This document shows positions 1 to 7,864 of a DNA stretch of 64,000 bases, in pieces (positions within the stretch are counted from its first letter, which is position 1; every line of letters begins with the position of its first letter). Location: NCBI GenBank assembly GCA_963737545.1, contig CAVTTH010000003.1, positions 1,612,001 to 1,676,000 on the forward strand, in the 5' to 3' direction. This DNA comes from CAVTTH01 sp963737545. GTDB taxonomy: Bacteria > Verrucomicrobiota > Verrucomicrobiia > Chthoniobacterales > UBA10450. A model generated the notes under the pieces. The model did no database searches, was not told the DNA's origin, and saw only the letters and a program-made list of their open reading frames with translations. Position numbers and translations under genes: made by a program.

Positions 1-522
1 CAATTTGATTGGCAATTGCCGGACGTGATTCTCTATCCGACCGGCGGGGGGACCGGCCTTATCGGCATGTGGAAAGCCTTCGGCGAAATGGAATCCCTCG
101 GCTGGATCGGACAAAAACGGCCACGCATGTTTTCTGTGCAGGCAGCGGGGTGTGCTCCCATTGTCCGTGCGTTCGAAGCGGGCGCAACCTACGCGGTCGA
201 ATTTCCAGATGCATATACTTGTGCTTCTGGGCTTCGAGTGCCGAAAGCAGTCGGCGATTTTCTCATGCTACAAATATTGCGCGAATCCGGCGGCGGTGGG
301 GTGATCGTCGAAGACGAGGCCATGATCCGAGTCACTCGTGAAGTGGGTTCCACCGAGGGTCTCTTCGTCGCGCCGGAGGGTGCCGCTTGCTTTTCCGCCT
401 TGAAGTCACTTTGTTCGTCGGGAAAGATTGCCCCCGAAGAACGCGTTGTTGTTTTCAACACCGGCTCCGGAATCAAATACTTGGAGTGTTACGAGGGCGA
501 CGGTGTCGGATCCGAATTTTGA
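1..522 (+). CDS. thrC: Threonine synthase, C-terminal part (5' end outside window)
   Basis: PLP enzyme converting O-phosphohomoserine to threonine, the last step of threonine biosynthesis. The reading frame is open from base 1, so the N-terminus lies upstream of the window. The visible 170 or so residues begin just before the PLP-phosphate loop (YPTGGGTGLIGMWKAF), a signature of threonine synthase and related fold-type II PLP enzymes. They continue through EGLFVAPEGAACFSAL and the C-terminal NTGSGIKYLE segment typical of the family. The PLP lysine is not in view. The stop at 520-522 is followed by a short gap to a convergent gene. Threonine synthase is preferred over threonine dehydratase because of the GMWKAF and NTGSGIKY segments. 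Confidence 0.88.
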   Translation, partial: QFDWQLPDVILYPTGGGTGLIGMWKAFGEMESLGWIGQKRPRMFSVQAAGCAPIVRAFEAGATYAVEFPDAYTCASGLRVPKAVGDFLMLQILRESGGGGVIVEDEAMIRVTREVGSTEGLFVAPEGAACFSALKSLCSSGKIAPEERVVVFNTGSGIKYLECYEGDGVGSEF

Positions 523-591
523 TGGCAACGTTTGTGAATCACTCGTCCGCCAGATTCACTCGAAATGATGCGTCGACCGATTCATAATTCC

Positions 592-1310
592 TTAGAAATT
601 TCTGATGTCCCAGGAAGTGGCTACGGAGGGCAGGTTAACACTGCTACTGTAGTGAGCGCCGTTCATGAGCCAGAGGGCGCGTGCGCCGGTCTGGCTGTCT
701 TGCCAGAGAATGTCGGGTTTGCCATCGTTATTGAAGTCGGCTGAACCGACAATGTTCCAGGAAGCGGCCACGGTGCCCACGCTCAGACTGCTGCTGTAAT
801 GGGTGCCATTCATGAGCCAGAGGGCGCGTGCACCGGTTGCGCTGTCTTGCCAGAGAATGTCGGGTTTGCCATCGCCGTTGAAATCGGCCGAACCGACGAT
901 ATTCCAGGAAGTGGGCACAGTGCCCAGGCTGATACTGCTGAGGTAGTGGATGCCGTTCATGAGCCAGAGGGCGCGTGCACCGGTTGCGCTGTTTTGCCAG
1001 AGAATGTCGGGTTTGCCGTCGCCATTGAAATCGGCTGAACCGACGATATTCCAGGAAGAGGGCACAGTGCCCAAGCTGACACTACTGAGGTAATGGGTGC
1101 CGTTCATGAGCCAGAGGGCGCGCGCACCGGTTGCGCTATCCTGCCAGAGGATATCGGCTTTGCCATTGCCGTTGAAATCGGCCGAACCGACGATATTCCA
1201 GGAAGTGGGGACAGTGCCGAGGTTAACACTGCCTGAGTAGGCAGTGCCATTCATGAGCCAAAGGGCGCGTGCGCCAGTCTGGTTGTTTTGCCAGAGAATC
1301 ATCGAGGAAG
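592..1310. repeat. Five 147-bp tandem coding repeats (FG-GAP-like blades)
   Basis: The motif for LWLMNG recurs with its CAT (Met) codon at 664, 811, 958, 1105 and 1252, an exact 147-bp period (49 codons). The units are nearly identical at DNA level, so they may recombine or vary in copy number. Confidence 0.85.
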
Positions 1311-2157
1311 GGGAATCCGGTGAGGGAGAGGGCGATGGGCTCGGGCTTGGAGAGGGTGTTGCGGTGGGTGTAGGGGTGGGGGTAGGGCTTTGGGTGGGGG
1401 TTGGGGTAGGAGTTGGAGTTGGGGTAGGAGTTGGTGTTGGAGTTGGGGTCGGGGTTGGAGTTGGGGTTGGAGTTGGAGTTGGGCTCGGACTGGTCGTGAC
1501 CGATCTCGAGTTGGAGTTAACGCTGGTGCCGCCTGCATTGTAGGCCCGAACTCGATACCAGTAATTTGTGCTGGGGGTTAACCCGGTCACGTTCCTACTG
1601 GTGACGTTTCCTACGTCCAAATTATTGAGAACGAAATTGGTAAAAGCGGAGTTGGTGGCAACGTCCAAACGGTAACCATTGGCGGACGCGACGCTGGTCC
1701 AGTTGGCAGTAAAGCTGGTGCTGGTAATGCCAGTTGGGGCGGTTGCGGTTGGCGGAGGCGGAGTCGGGATCGGAGTGGGAGTCGGGGTTGGGGTAGGAGT
1801 TGGGGTCGGGGTCGGAGTCGGTGAACCCGAGATGGTCACTGATACCTCATTGGAAGGAGGACTTTGCATCGCGACATCGTTGTATGCGATCACAACGAAA
1901 AAGTAAGTGGTGCCGTTCGTCAGGTTCGGAATCGTTGCTGTTGTTACATTTCCAACGTCAACCTGTTGCGTGTAATTTCCGCTCTCGATCCCGAAAAGCA
2001 GGCGATATCCCGCAATGTTGGGTTCCGAATTCGGATCCCAGAGTAATGTGACAGCGTTTGTGGCAGTTGCGCGAGACGCAAAAATGAGAAGAAAGAGGGC
2101 GCTGATTGCCGCGGTGAGCGCCGAGCTGCGGAGCAGATTAGAGGAAAACCGTTTGAT
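592..2157 (-). CDS. Secreted Fn3 / PT-linker / FG-GAP-like repeat protein (start uncertain)
   Basis: Probable exported or surface repeat protein. Read upstream of the first ordinary start codon (GTG ending at 1893), the frame continues through a complete Fn3 domain (LLWDPNSEPNIAGYRL to SNEVSVTISG). It then reaches a signal-peptide-like stretch (SALTAAISALFLLIFASRATA) and meets a stop at 2167-2169. No ATG, GTG or TTG is available there. The real start is therefore a rare codon (ATC ending at 2157) or lies in another frame (TTG ending at 2174) joined by an indel. Order: signal peptide, Fn3, short Pro-Thr linker, second Fn3 (TSTSFTANWTSV), long Pro-Thr/Pro-Ser linker, then five near-identical 49-residue repeats of the ADFNGDGKPDILWQ type, resembling FG-GAP/VCBS propeller blades. 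The ligand is unknown. Confidence 0.72.
   Translation of the reverse strand: MKRFSSNLLRSSALTAAISALFLLIFASRATATNAVTLLWDPNSEPNIAGYRLLFGIESGNYTQQVDVGNVTTATIPNLTNGTTYFFVVIAYNDVAMQSPPSNEVSVTISGSPTPTPTPTPTPTPTPTPIPTPPPPTATAPTGITSTSFTANWTSVASANGYRLDVATNSAFTNFVLNNLDVGNVTSRNVTGLTPSTNYWYRVRAYNAGGTSVNSNSRSVTTSPSPTPTPTPTPTPTPTPTPTPTPTPTPTPTPTQSPTPTPTPTATPSPSPSPSPSPSPDSPSSMILWQNNQTGARALWLMNGTAYSGSVNLGTVPTSWNIVGSADFNGNGKADILWQDSATGARALWLMNGTHYLSSVSLGTVPSSWNIVGSADFNGDGKPDILWQNSATGARALWLMNGIHYLSSISLGTVPTSWNIVGSADFNGDGKPDILWQDSATGARALWLMNGTHYSSSLSVGTVAASWNIVGSADFNNDGKPDILWQDSQTGARALWLMNGAHYSSSVNLPSVATSWDIRNF
1321..1497. repeat. Low-complexity Pro-Thr / Pro-Ser linker DNA
   Basis: G/T-rich short tandem repeat on the plus strand that encodes alternating Pro-Thr and Pro-Ser on the minus strand. 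A shorter similar tract lies at about 1755-1828. It is a flexible spacer between Fn3 and propeller repeats and is prone to slippage. Confidence 0.85.
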
Positions 2158-2462
2158 TGTAGCTTTTTAAGCAATGGCTATGCCCGTGATAGAAAAGGCC
2201 GAAAGAGATCGGTGCGGGCATAGCGCCCTCTGGTAGCCGCATACAGCGAGGGCCCCAGAGGCCTTCTCGATTCTGCGGATCGAAGCGAGAAAGATTCGAC
2301 CCCGGAGCAGGTCGAGAGTTCTCAGCTTCGATAGCGAGCAGGGACAACCAAGGATTTGAGTTTACCCTTGCGTGGGCCCAGCATCTCCAAGAAAAATTCG
2401 CGAACTCGAATTAAGTTGAAAGACGTGCTTACATCGAAGCTCGGTCCGCATCGGAATTACAA
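2158..2462. other. Intergenic region with a 9-bp inverted repeat
   Basis: This is a divergent gap between the Fn3 gene and the flavoprotein gene, so promoters for both should lie here. A perfect inverted repeat, CTATGCCCG (2178-2186) and CGGGCATAG (2215-2223), sits just upstream of the Fn3 gene start. It may be a regulator site or an RNA hairpin. I see no RNA gene or convincing ORF, and no clear sigma-70 boxes. Confidence 0.4.
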
Positions 2463-4046
2463 ATGAAACCTCAATACGACGTGATCATCCTCGGAGCCGG
2501 GCATAATGGTCTCGTCGCCGCGGCCTATCTCGCGCGCGCGGGATTGAGTGTTCTGCTGCTCGAAAAAAACGATTACATCGGCGGCGCGACCACCTCGCAG
2601 AAAGTGTTTCCGGATTATGACGCCTATCTGTCGCGCTACTCGTATCTCGTCAGCCTGTTTCCGGAAAAAATCATTCGCGATCTCGGATTGAATCTCGAAT
2701 TGCGCCGGCGCGCGATCGGATCATTCACACCGTACGTGAAGGATGGCCAGCATGATGGCTTGCTCTTGAGCAACGTCTCCGAAGACGCGAGTCGCCAGTC
2801 AATCATCGATTTGACCGGCAGTAATGCGGAACACGAACAACTGAAGAGGTTTTACGGTTTGGCTCGCGTCTTTGCTGAAAATGTTTGGGACACAATGTTG
2901 GAGCCTCTGACGACGAAGGAAGATTTTCGTCGTCGTTTCGATGTCGACGATGCGCATCGGGAGGCCTGGCGAAGTTTGGCGGAAGAACCGCTTGGCCGCG
3001 CCATCGAACGCCATCTGCAAAGCGATTTGCTTCGTGGCCTCGTGTTGACCGACGCGAAAATAGGCGTGTTTACCCATCCGCATGATCCAACGCTCTTGCA
3101 GAATCGTTGTTTCATTTACCATCTTATCGGGAACAAGACCGGCGAATGGAAAGTGCCGGTGGGCGGGATGGGTCGCGTGGTGCACGAGTTGGAACACGAG
3201 GCGCGAAATAGCGGCGCGGAAATGTTCACGCGGGTTGATCTTCGCGCCCTCGATGTGAATGGGAAGAAACGTAGCGTGGAATTCGAGCTGGATGGAAAAC
3301 CCCAAACCGTTGAGGCGCGTTTTCTCCTCGTAAACTTTGGCCGGAACGTGCTCGCGAAGTTTGTCGGCAGCCCATTTCAACCCGATACGAGCGACGAGGG
3401 TTCGGTCTTCAAGATCAACATGCTCCTGCGCCGCCTGCCGAAACTAAAGGCAAGTCGCTACGCAGAGACCGAGGCGTTCTGCGGCACCTTCCACATCGAC
3501 GAAGGCTACGAGCAAATGAACATCAGCTACGGGCAAGCGTTGCGCGGCCAGCTCCCCGATAAGGTGCCATCCGAGGTCTATTGCCACACGCTCACCGACG
3601 ACAGTATTCTCTCGCCCGATCTGCGCGAGAAAGGATTTCACACCTTGACGCTGTTTGGCCTCGACACACCATGGCGTTTGTTTGCCCGAGACAACAGAAC
3701 AATGCGACGGTACGCCGAGAAAAAATTCATTGAGGGACTAAACAATTGGCTGGAAGAACCGCTCGAGGATTGTCTCGCTCTTGCGAGCGACGGCAGTCTC
3801 TGCATCGAAAGCAAAAGTCCGGTTGACATCGAAGATGCGCTTGGACTTTATCGCGGCAATATCTTTCAGGACGCACCGACGTTCCCATTCGCAAACGGGA
3901 AGGAAGAGGTCGGCACGTGGGGCGTCGAAACCGAATTTGAAAATGTGTTTCTCTGCGGCTCGAGTGCTCTCCGCGGCGGCGCTGTCAGCGGTATCCCCGG
4001 TCACAACGCCGCGAAGAAAGTGCTGGAATCGATTAAGGGCGGATAA
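2463..4046 (+). CDS. Phytoene-desaturase-like FAD oxidoreductase
   Basis: FAD-dependent amine-oxidase/CrtI-type enzyme of 527 residues. The N-terminus holds the dinucleotide-binding fold (VIILGAGHNGLVAAAYLARAG, about residues 7-27) followed by LLLEKNDYIGGATTS. The C-terminus has the second FAD contact (NVFLCGSSALRGGAVSGIPG). These features match the PYROXD2/CrtI-like branch. The substrate is not evident. No other carotenoid gene is nearby, so a carotenoid role is not supported. Two zinc alcohol dehydrogenases follow in the same direction after 74 bp and may share a transcript, suggesting a joint oxidation of an unknown alcohol or lipid-like substrate (inference). The ATG start is chosen because the nucleotide-binding strand begins five residues in. 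Confidence 0.82.
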   Translation: MKPQYDVIILGAGHNGLVAAAYLARAGLSVLLLEKNDYIGGATTSQKVFPDYDAYLSRYSYLVSLFPEKIIRDLGLNLELRRRAIGSFTPYVKDGQHDGLLLSNVSEDASRQSIIDLTGSNAEHEQLKRFYGLARVFAENVWDTMLEPLTTKEDFRRRFDVDDAHREAWRSLAEEPLGRAIERHLQSDLLRGLVLTDAKIGVFTHPHDPTLLQNRCFIYHLIGNKTGEWKVPVGGMGRVVHELEHEARNSGAEMFTRVDLRALDVNGKKRSVEFELDGKPQTVEARFLLVNFGRNVLAKFVGSPFQPDTSDEGSVFKINMLLRRLPKLKASRYAETEAFCGTFHIDEGYEQMNISYGQALRGQLPDKVPSEVYCHTLTDDSILSPDLREKGFHTLTLFGLDTPWRLFARDNRTMRRYAEKKFIEGLNNWLEEPLEDCLALASDGSLCIESKSPVDIEDALGLYRGNIFQDAPTFPFANGKEEVGTWGVETEFENVFLCGSSALRGGAVSGIPGHNAAKKVLESIKGG

Positions 4047-4120
4047 GGTCATAAATCACCAGGGAGTCGTTCGGGCTCGACGCTCGGAACATCGCACCGC
4101 TTGTTTCCATTAACGCCTCG

Positions 4121-5143
4121 ATGAGAGCCGTCGTTTCTCAAGACCATCAATCACGTGTCGAAGAGGTGGTTAGGCCGGCGCTTCAAACGGGGGATCTCCT
4201 GCTTCGGGTGAAGGCCTGTGGGGTTTGCTTTTCCGACGTTCACAAGATCCGCTTTCAACAATTGGAGAAGCCGGTAATTCTGGGTCACGAGATTGCGGGC
4301 GAGGTGGTCGAAGTCGGAAAAGATGTCCGCAAATTCAAAATCGGCGACCGAGTGGTCGCGGCCCATCACGTTCCCTGTCTTTGCTGTCATTTTTGTCGCC
4401 GTGGGAATATCTCGATGTGTCCGCAGTTCAGGAAAACCAACCTCGATCCGGGTGGTTTCGCCGAGTTTGTCAGGATTCCAGCCACGCATGTGGAGAATGT
4501 TGCGTTTCCGATTCCCGACAGCCTTACCGATGAGGAGGCTTCGTTCATGGAACCGTTGGGCTGTTGTGTTCGGGCCGTGAAACGGGCCGGGATCCAACGA
4601 TCGGATGTTATTGTTTTGGTCGGCTTGGGGTCGATCGGTCTCCTTCTGATGCAGTTGATTCGCCACGCCGGAGCCGAATGCATTGGGATCGAGCTTGATT
4701 TGAAACGGCGCGAGTTTGCCCGAACGCTCGGCTTGACCGCTGCCTTCGAGGGATCGGAGCCAGAGTTTCAAGAATATCTGGCGAACGCAACGGAAGGCCG
4801 GGGAGCTGACGGCGTGCTTTTGACTGCCGGAAATCCCGCGCTCATTCCGACCGCATTGACGTGGCTACGCGAAGGCGGAACGTGCACGATCTTCGCCAGT
4901 CTTCATCCGGACTCCGTCGTTCGCCTCGATTGGAATCTGCTTTACTATCGCGAACTCAACATCGTCAGCTCGTACTCTGCATCCCCGGCCGATCTGTCCG
5001 AAGCGTTGGATTTGTTAGGCAAAGGCGTCGTGCGCGTCGCTGACCTCACCAAACACACTTTTCCACTGGAGCAGTTCTCCGAGGCCCTGGCTGCAATCGA
5101 GAGCCGCACCATTCTCAAGGCGATTCTCACTCCCAATGGCTGA
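4121..5143 (+). CDS. Zinc-dependent alcohol dehydrogenase (MDR family)
   Basis: Medium-chain dehydrogenase, 340 residues, of the threonine/sorbitol dehydrogenase-like type. Catalytic zinc ligands appear in the KACGVCFSDVHK and LGHEIAGE segments. The structural zinc loop has four cysteines (PCLCCHFCRRGNISMC), and the Rossmann fold shows VGLGSIG. The enzyme should oxidise a secondary alcohol or polyol with NAD(P). The substrate is unknown. Its last 8 bp overlap the start of the next dehydrogenase gene (ATGGCTGA), so the two are translationally coupled and may work together. Confidence 0.85.
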   Translation: MRAVVSQDHQSRVEEVVRPALQTGDLLLRVKACGVCFSDVHKIRFQQLEKPVILGHEIAGEVVEVGKDVRKFKIGDRVVAAHHVPCLCCHFCRRGNISMCPQFRKTNLDPGGFAEFVRIPATHVENVAFPIPDSLTDEEASFMEPLGCCVRAVKRAGIQRSDVIVLVGLGSIGLLLMQLIRHAGAECIGIELDLKRREFARTLGLTAAFEGSEPEFQEYLANATEGRGADGVLLTAGNPALIPTALTWLREGGTCTIFASLHPDSVVRLDWNLLYYRELNIVSSYSASPADLSEALDLLGKGVVRVADLTKHTFPLEQFSEALAAIESRTILKAILTPNG

Positions 5144-6182
5144 CCCGCCCACAATGCGCGCGGTTCTGTTTTACGGACCCGGTGATTTGCGTCTGATTCA
5201 AACGCCAGTTCCGCGTGCTAGAGACGGCGAGATTGTGGTCAAGATCCACACTGCGCTCACCTGCGGCACGGATTTCAAAGCCTATCGTCAGGGCCACCCC
5301 GTCTTGTTGACGCGCGCGCCGTCGCCGTTCGGACACGAGATGGCGGGCACGATCAGTGAAGTCGGCGCGGGAGTGACGATGCTGCGCAAAGGCGAGCGGG
5401 TTGTCGTCTTAAACTCGGCCCCTTGCGACCGCTGCTATTTTTGTGAGCAAGGCACGCCGGAACTTTGCGATCATCTCGATCTGCTCAATGGCGCCTACGC
5501 CGACTACATTCGCGTGCCTGCCCAAATCACGCGGCACAACGTGCGTGCGCTGCCAGAAAACTTGAGCTTTGCCGAAGCGGCGTTGACCGAACCATTCGCC
5601 TGCGCGCTGCATGCCGTCGACAAAATGCAGGTCAAACCCGGAGAAACAATTGCGGTGATTGGCGCGGGCAACATGGCGCGTCTTCTGGTTTGTGCATTGA
5701 AGACGGCCCATGCTCGCGTTCTCGTGCTCGGGCGCGATCCGGGAAGGCTACGTCTGGCTCTGGCAGCAGGTGCCGATGAAGTGATTAATCTCGCACAAGA
5801 ATCAGATGGAATCGCAGCAGCGTGCCGGCGCACAACGGGCGAGCGTGGCGCTGATGGAGTAATCGAAGCGGTCGGAAAACCGGAGACGTGGGCGCTGAGT
5901 GTGGACATGGCTCGCAAGGGCGGGCGAGTCTGCCTTTTTGGAGGCTGTGCCCACGGTTCGAAAGCGGAGATGGACACTCACCGGCTTCACTACGATGAAA
6001 TCACGCTTTTTGGTGTGTTCCATCATCGTCCAGGTTATGTCCGACAGGCGCTCGACTTGTTAGGCAAAGGCGCAGTGCCGCGTGATTTGTTGATCGATCG
6101 CGAAATATCTCTTGAAGAGCTGGTGCCCTTCTTTGCCGCACATTCGACTGTGAGTTCTCTCAAGGCAGCTGTCATCATGTGA
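5136..6182 (+). CDS. Second zinc-dependent alcohol dehydrogenase (MDR family)
   Basis: 348-residue paralogue-like partner of the preceding gene, overlapping it by 8 bp. Visible features are the catalytic-site segments LTCGTDFKAY and FGHEMAG, the structural zinc cysteines (PCDRCYFCEQGTPELC), the TEPFACALHA segment and a nucleotide-binding loop (IGAGNMARLL). The loop has Asn in place of the usual Gly. The paired arrangement suggests successive steps or a heteromer on one substrate (inference). The substrate cannot be named from sequence. Confidence 0.84.
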   Translation: MADPPTMRAVLFYGPGDLRLIQTPVPRARDGEIVVKIHTALTCGTDFKAYRQGHPVLLTRAPSPFGHEMAGTISEVGAGVTMLRKGERVVVLNSAPCDRCYFCEQGTPELCDHLDLLNGAYADYIRVPAQITRHNVRALPENLSFAEAALTEPFACALHAVDKMQVKPGETIAVIGAGNMARLLVCALKTAHARVLVLGRDPGRLRLALAAGADEVINLAQESDGIAAACRRTTGERGADGVIEAVGKPETWALSVDMARKGGRVCLFGGCAHGSKAEMDTHRLHYDEITLFGVFHHRPGYVRQALDLLGKGAVPRDLLIDREISLEELVPFFAAHSTVSSLKAAVIM

Positions 6183-6313
6183 GTGCGCAACAGCCGTATT
6201 CCGGAGGGGATCAAGCGCAGGCGGTCGAGGTCGGCATTTGACGAACGCCTGCTCACACCTGTTACAACGTTGTGATCCTATGATCTACCGCTTGCGAATG
6301 ACTTTTTGAGCGA

Positions 6314-7726
6314 ATGAAACGCCAATTACCATTTCTCCCGCTGCTGATCGTGCTGGTATTTTCATTTCCCTCGCAATGCATTGTCGCCGCCGATTCGCGC
6401 CCAAACATTATCTTCATCCTTACGGATGACCTGCGCTGGGATGAGATTGATTATCCGTTCGTCAAGACTCCGAACATCCGGCGGGTCGCTCGCGAAGGCG
6501 TTCGTTTCAAGAACGCATTCGTCACCACGCCGCTTTGCTCGCCGAGTCGCGCCAGTTTTCTTACCGGTCAATACGCGCACAAGCACGGCATTACCGACAA
6601 CACAGATCGCAGCCCGCGCAGCCATGAACTCGTCACGTTTCCGCGCTTGTTGCACGACGCCGGATACGAAACCGCGTTCGTCGGCAAATGGCACATGGGT
6701 CTCGACGACAATGCGCGACCGGGAATTGATTATTGGGTAAGCGTAAAGGGCCAGGGCAGCTATCTCGATCCCGAATTCAATGTGAACGGCAAGCGTGAGA
6801 AAATCTCCGGCTATTTCACCGACATTCTCAACGACTTCGCGAACAGATTCCTCAGGCAGCCACACCCCAAGCCATTTCTGCTCTACATCTCGCACAAAGC
6901 TGTGCATCCCGATTTGGTTCAGAATGCCGACGGAAGCTTGTCGGATCCAAGCGCGGGGAAATTCATTCCCGCCGAGCGCCACAAACATCTCTACGCCGAT
7001 GCCACGATTCCGCATCGCGAAAACTACGGTAAACCGCCGACCGACCGGCCTGCCCTGTCTCGCTCAATCGCTGACCTGCCTCCGCTTGGTGCAAAAACCG
7101 GAACGGACGACGAAACAATCCGCAATCGCCTGCGCATGCTGGCATCTGTCGACGAAGGACTGGGCGAGATTTTCAACATTCTCGAAACGCAAAAGGAACT
7201 GGAAAACACACTCATCGTTTTTACCAGCGACGAGGGATATTTTTATGGCGAACACGGTCTGAGCGTCGAACGGCGCCTTGCCTACGAAGAGTCCATTCGC
7301 ATTCCGCTCTTCATGCGCTGGCCAAAATTGATCAAACCCGGTAAAACGCTTGACCAAATTGCGTTGAGCATCGACATCGCGCCGACTCTGCTCGACATCG
7401 GCCACGCAAGAATTCCAGACGCCATTCACGGTCGCTCGCTCCTTCCTCTTCTGCGTGGTGATAAGGTTAACTGGCGTAACTCCTTTCTCGTGGAGTACTA
7501 CTCAGACAAGGTCTTTCCTCGCGTCTTGAACATGGGCTATCAGGCCGTGGTTTCAGGCCGATGGAAATGGATTCACTACCTTGACCTTGAGGACATGGAT
7601 GAACTCTATGATCTGCGAAGTGATCCCTACGAAATGAACAACCTCCTTGCTCAACGAAGGCCGCCACCGTTGCTGGACGATTACATGCGCCCTGAACTGA
7701 CGCGCTTATTGAAGGAATCACAATAA
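6314..7726 (+). CDS. Secreted sulfatase (formylglycine type)
   Basis: Hydrolyses sulfate esters, probably outside the cytoplasm. It has 470 residues and an N-terminal signal peptide (hydrophobic run at residues 5-25, ending near VAA). The metal-binding aspartates are in ILTDDLRWDE (D38-D39). The C75-S-P-S-R motif is the substrate for formylglycine-generating enzyme. GKWHMG and the later FTSDEGYFYGEHG segment are standard sulfatase active-site pieces. The C-terminus (DLEDMDELYDLRSDPYEMNN) is also typical. No anaerobic or FGE-type maturase is visible in this window. Such genes are abundant in polysaccharide-degrading Verrucomicrobiota. Confidence 0.9.
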   Translation: MKRQLPFLPLLIVLVFSFPSQCIVAADSRPNIIFILTDDLRWDEIDYPFVKTPNIRRVAREGVRFKNAFVTTPLCSPSRASFLTGQYAHKHGITDNTDRSPRSHELVTFPRLLHDAGYETAFVGKWHMGLDDNARPGIDYWVSVKGQGSYLDPEFNVNGKREKISGYFTDILNDFANRFLRQPHPKPFLLYISHKAVHPDLVQNADGSLSDPSAGKFIPAERHKHLYADATIPHRENYGKPPTDRPALSRSIADLPPLGAKTGTDDETIRNRLRMLASVDEGLGEIFNILETQKELENTLIVFTSDEGYFYGEHGLSVERRLAYEESIRIPLFMRWPKLIKPGKTLDQIALSIDIAPTLLDIGHARIPDAIHGRSLLPLLRGDKVNWRNSFLVEYYSDKVFPRVLNMGYQAVVSGRWKWIHYLDLEDMDELYDLRSDPYEMNNLLAQRRPPPLLDDYMRPELTRLLKESQ

Positions 7727-7864
7727 TCCGAGTGAACCTGGCAGAGTCGTCCTGATCTCAATCGCCGTCCACGATCTCGGATGAATTGATGTGGCGAGAA
7801 TTTGGCCGTGCTTGCGCTTGCCTAGGTGCGCTCCGCACAGCACAGTGCACGGTTCAATAACCAG

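Noticed and set aside
1244..1543. Glycine/valine-rich ORFs on the plus strand across the PT linker
   Set aside because: They are antisense readings of the Pro-Thr coding repeat in the Fn3 protein.
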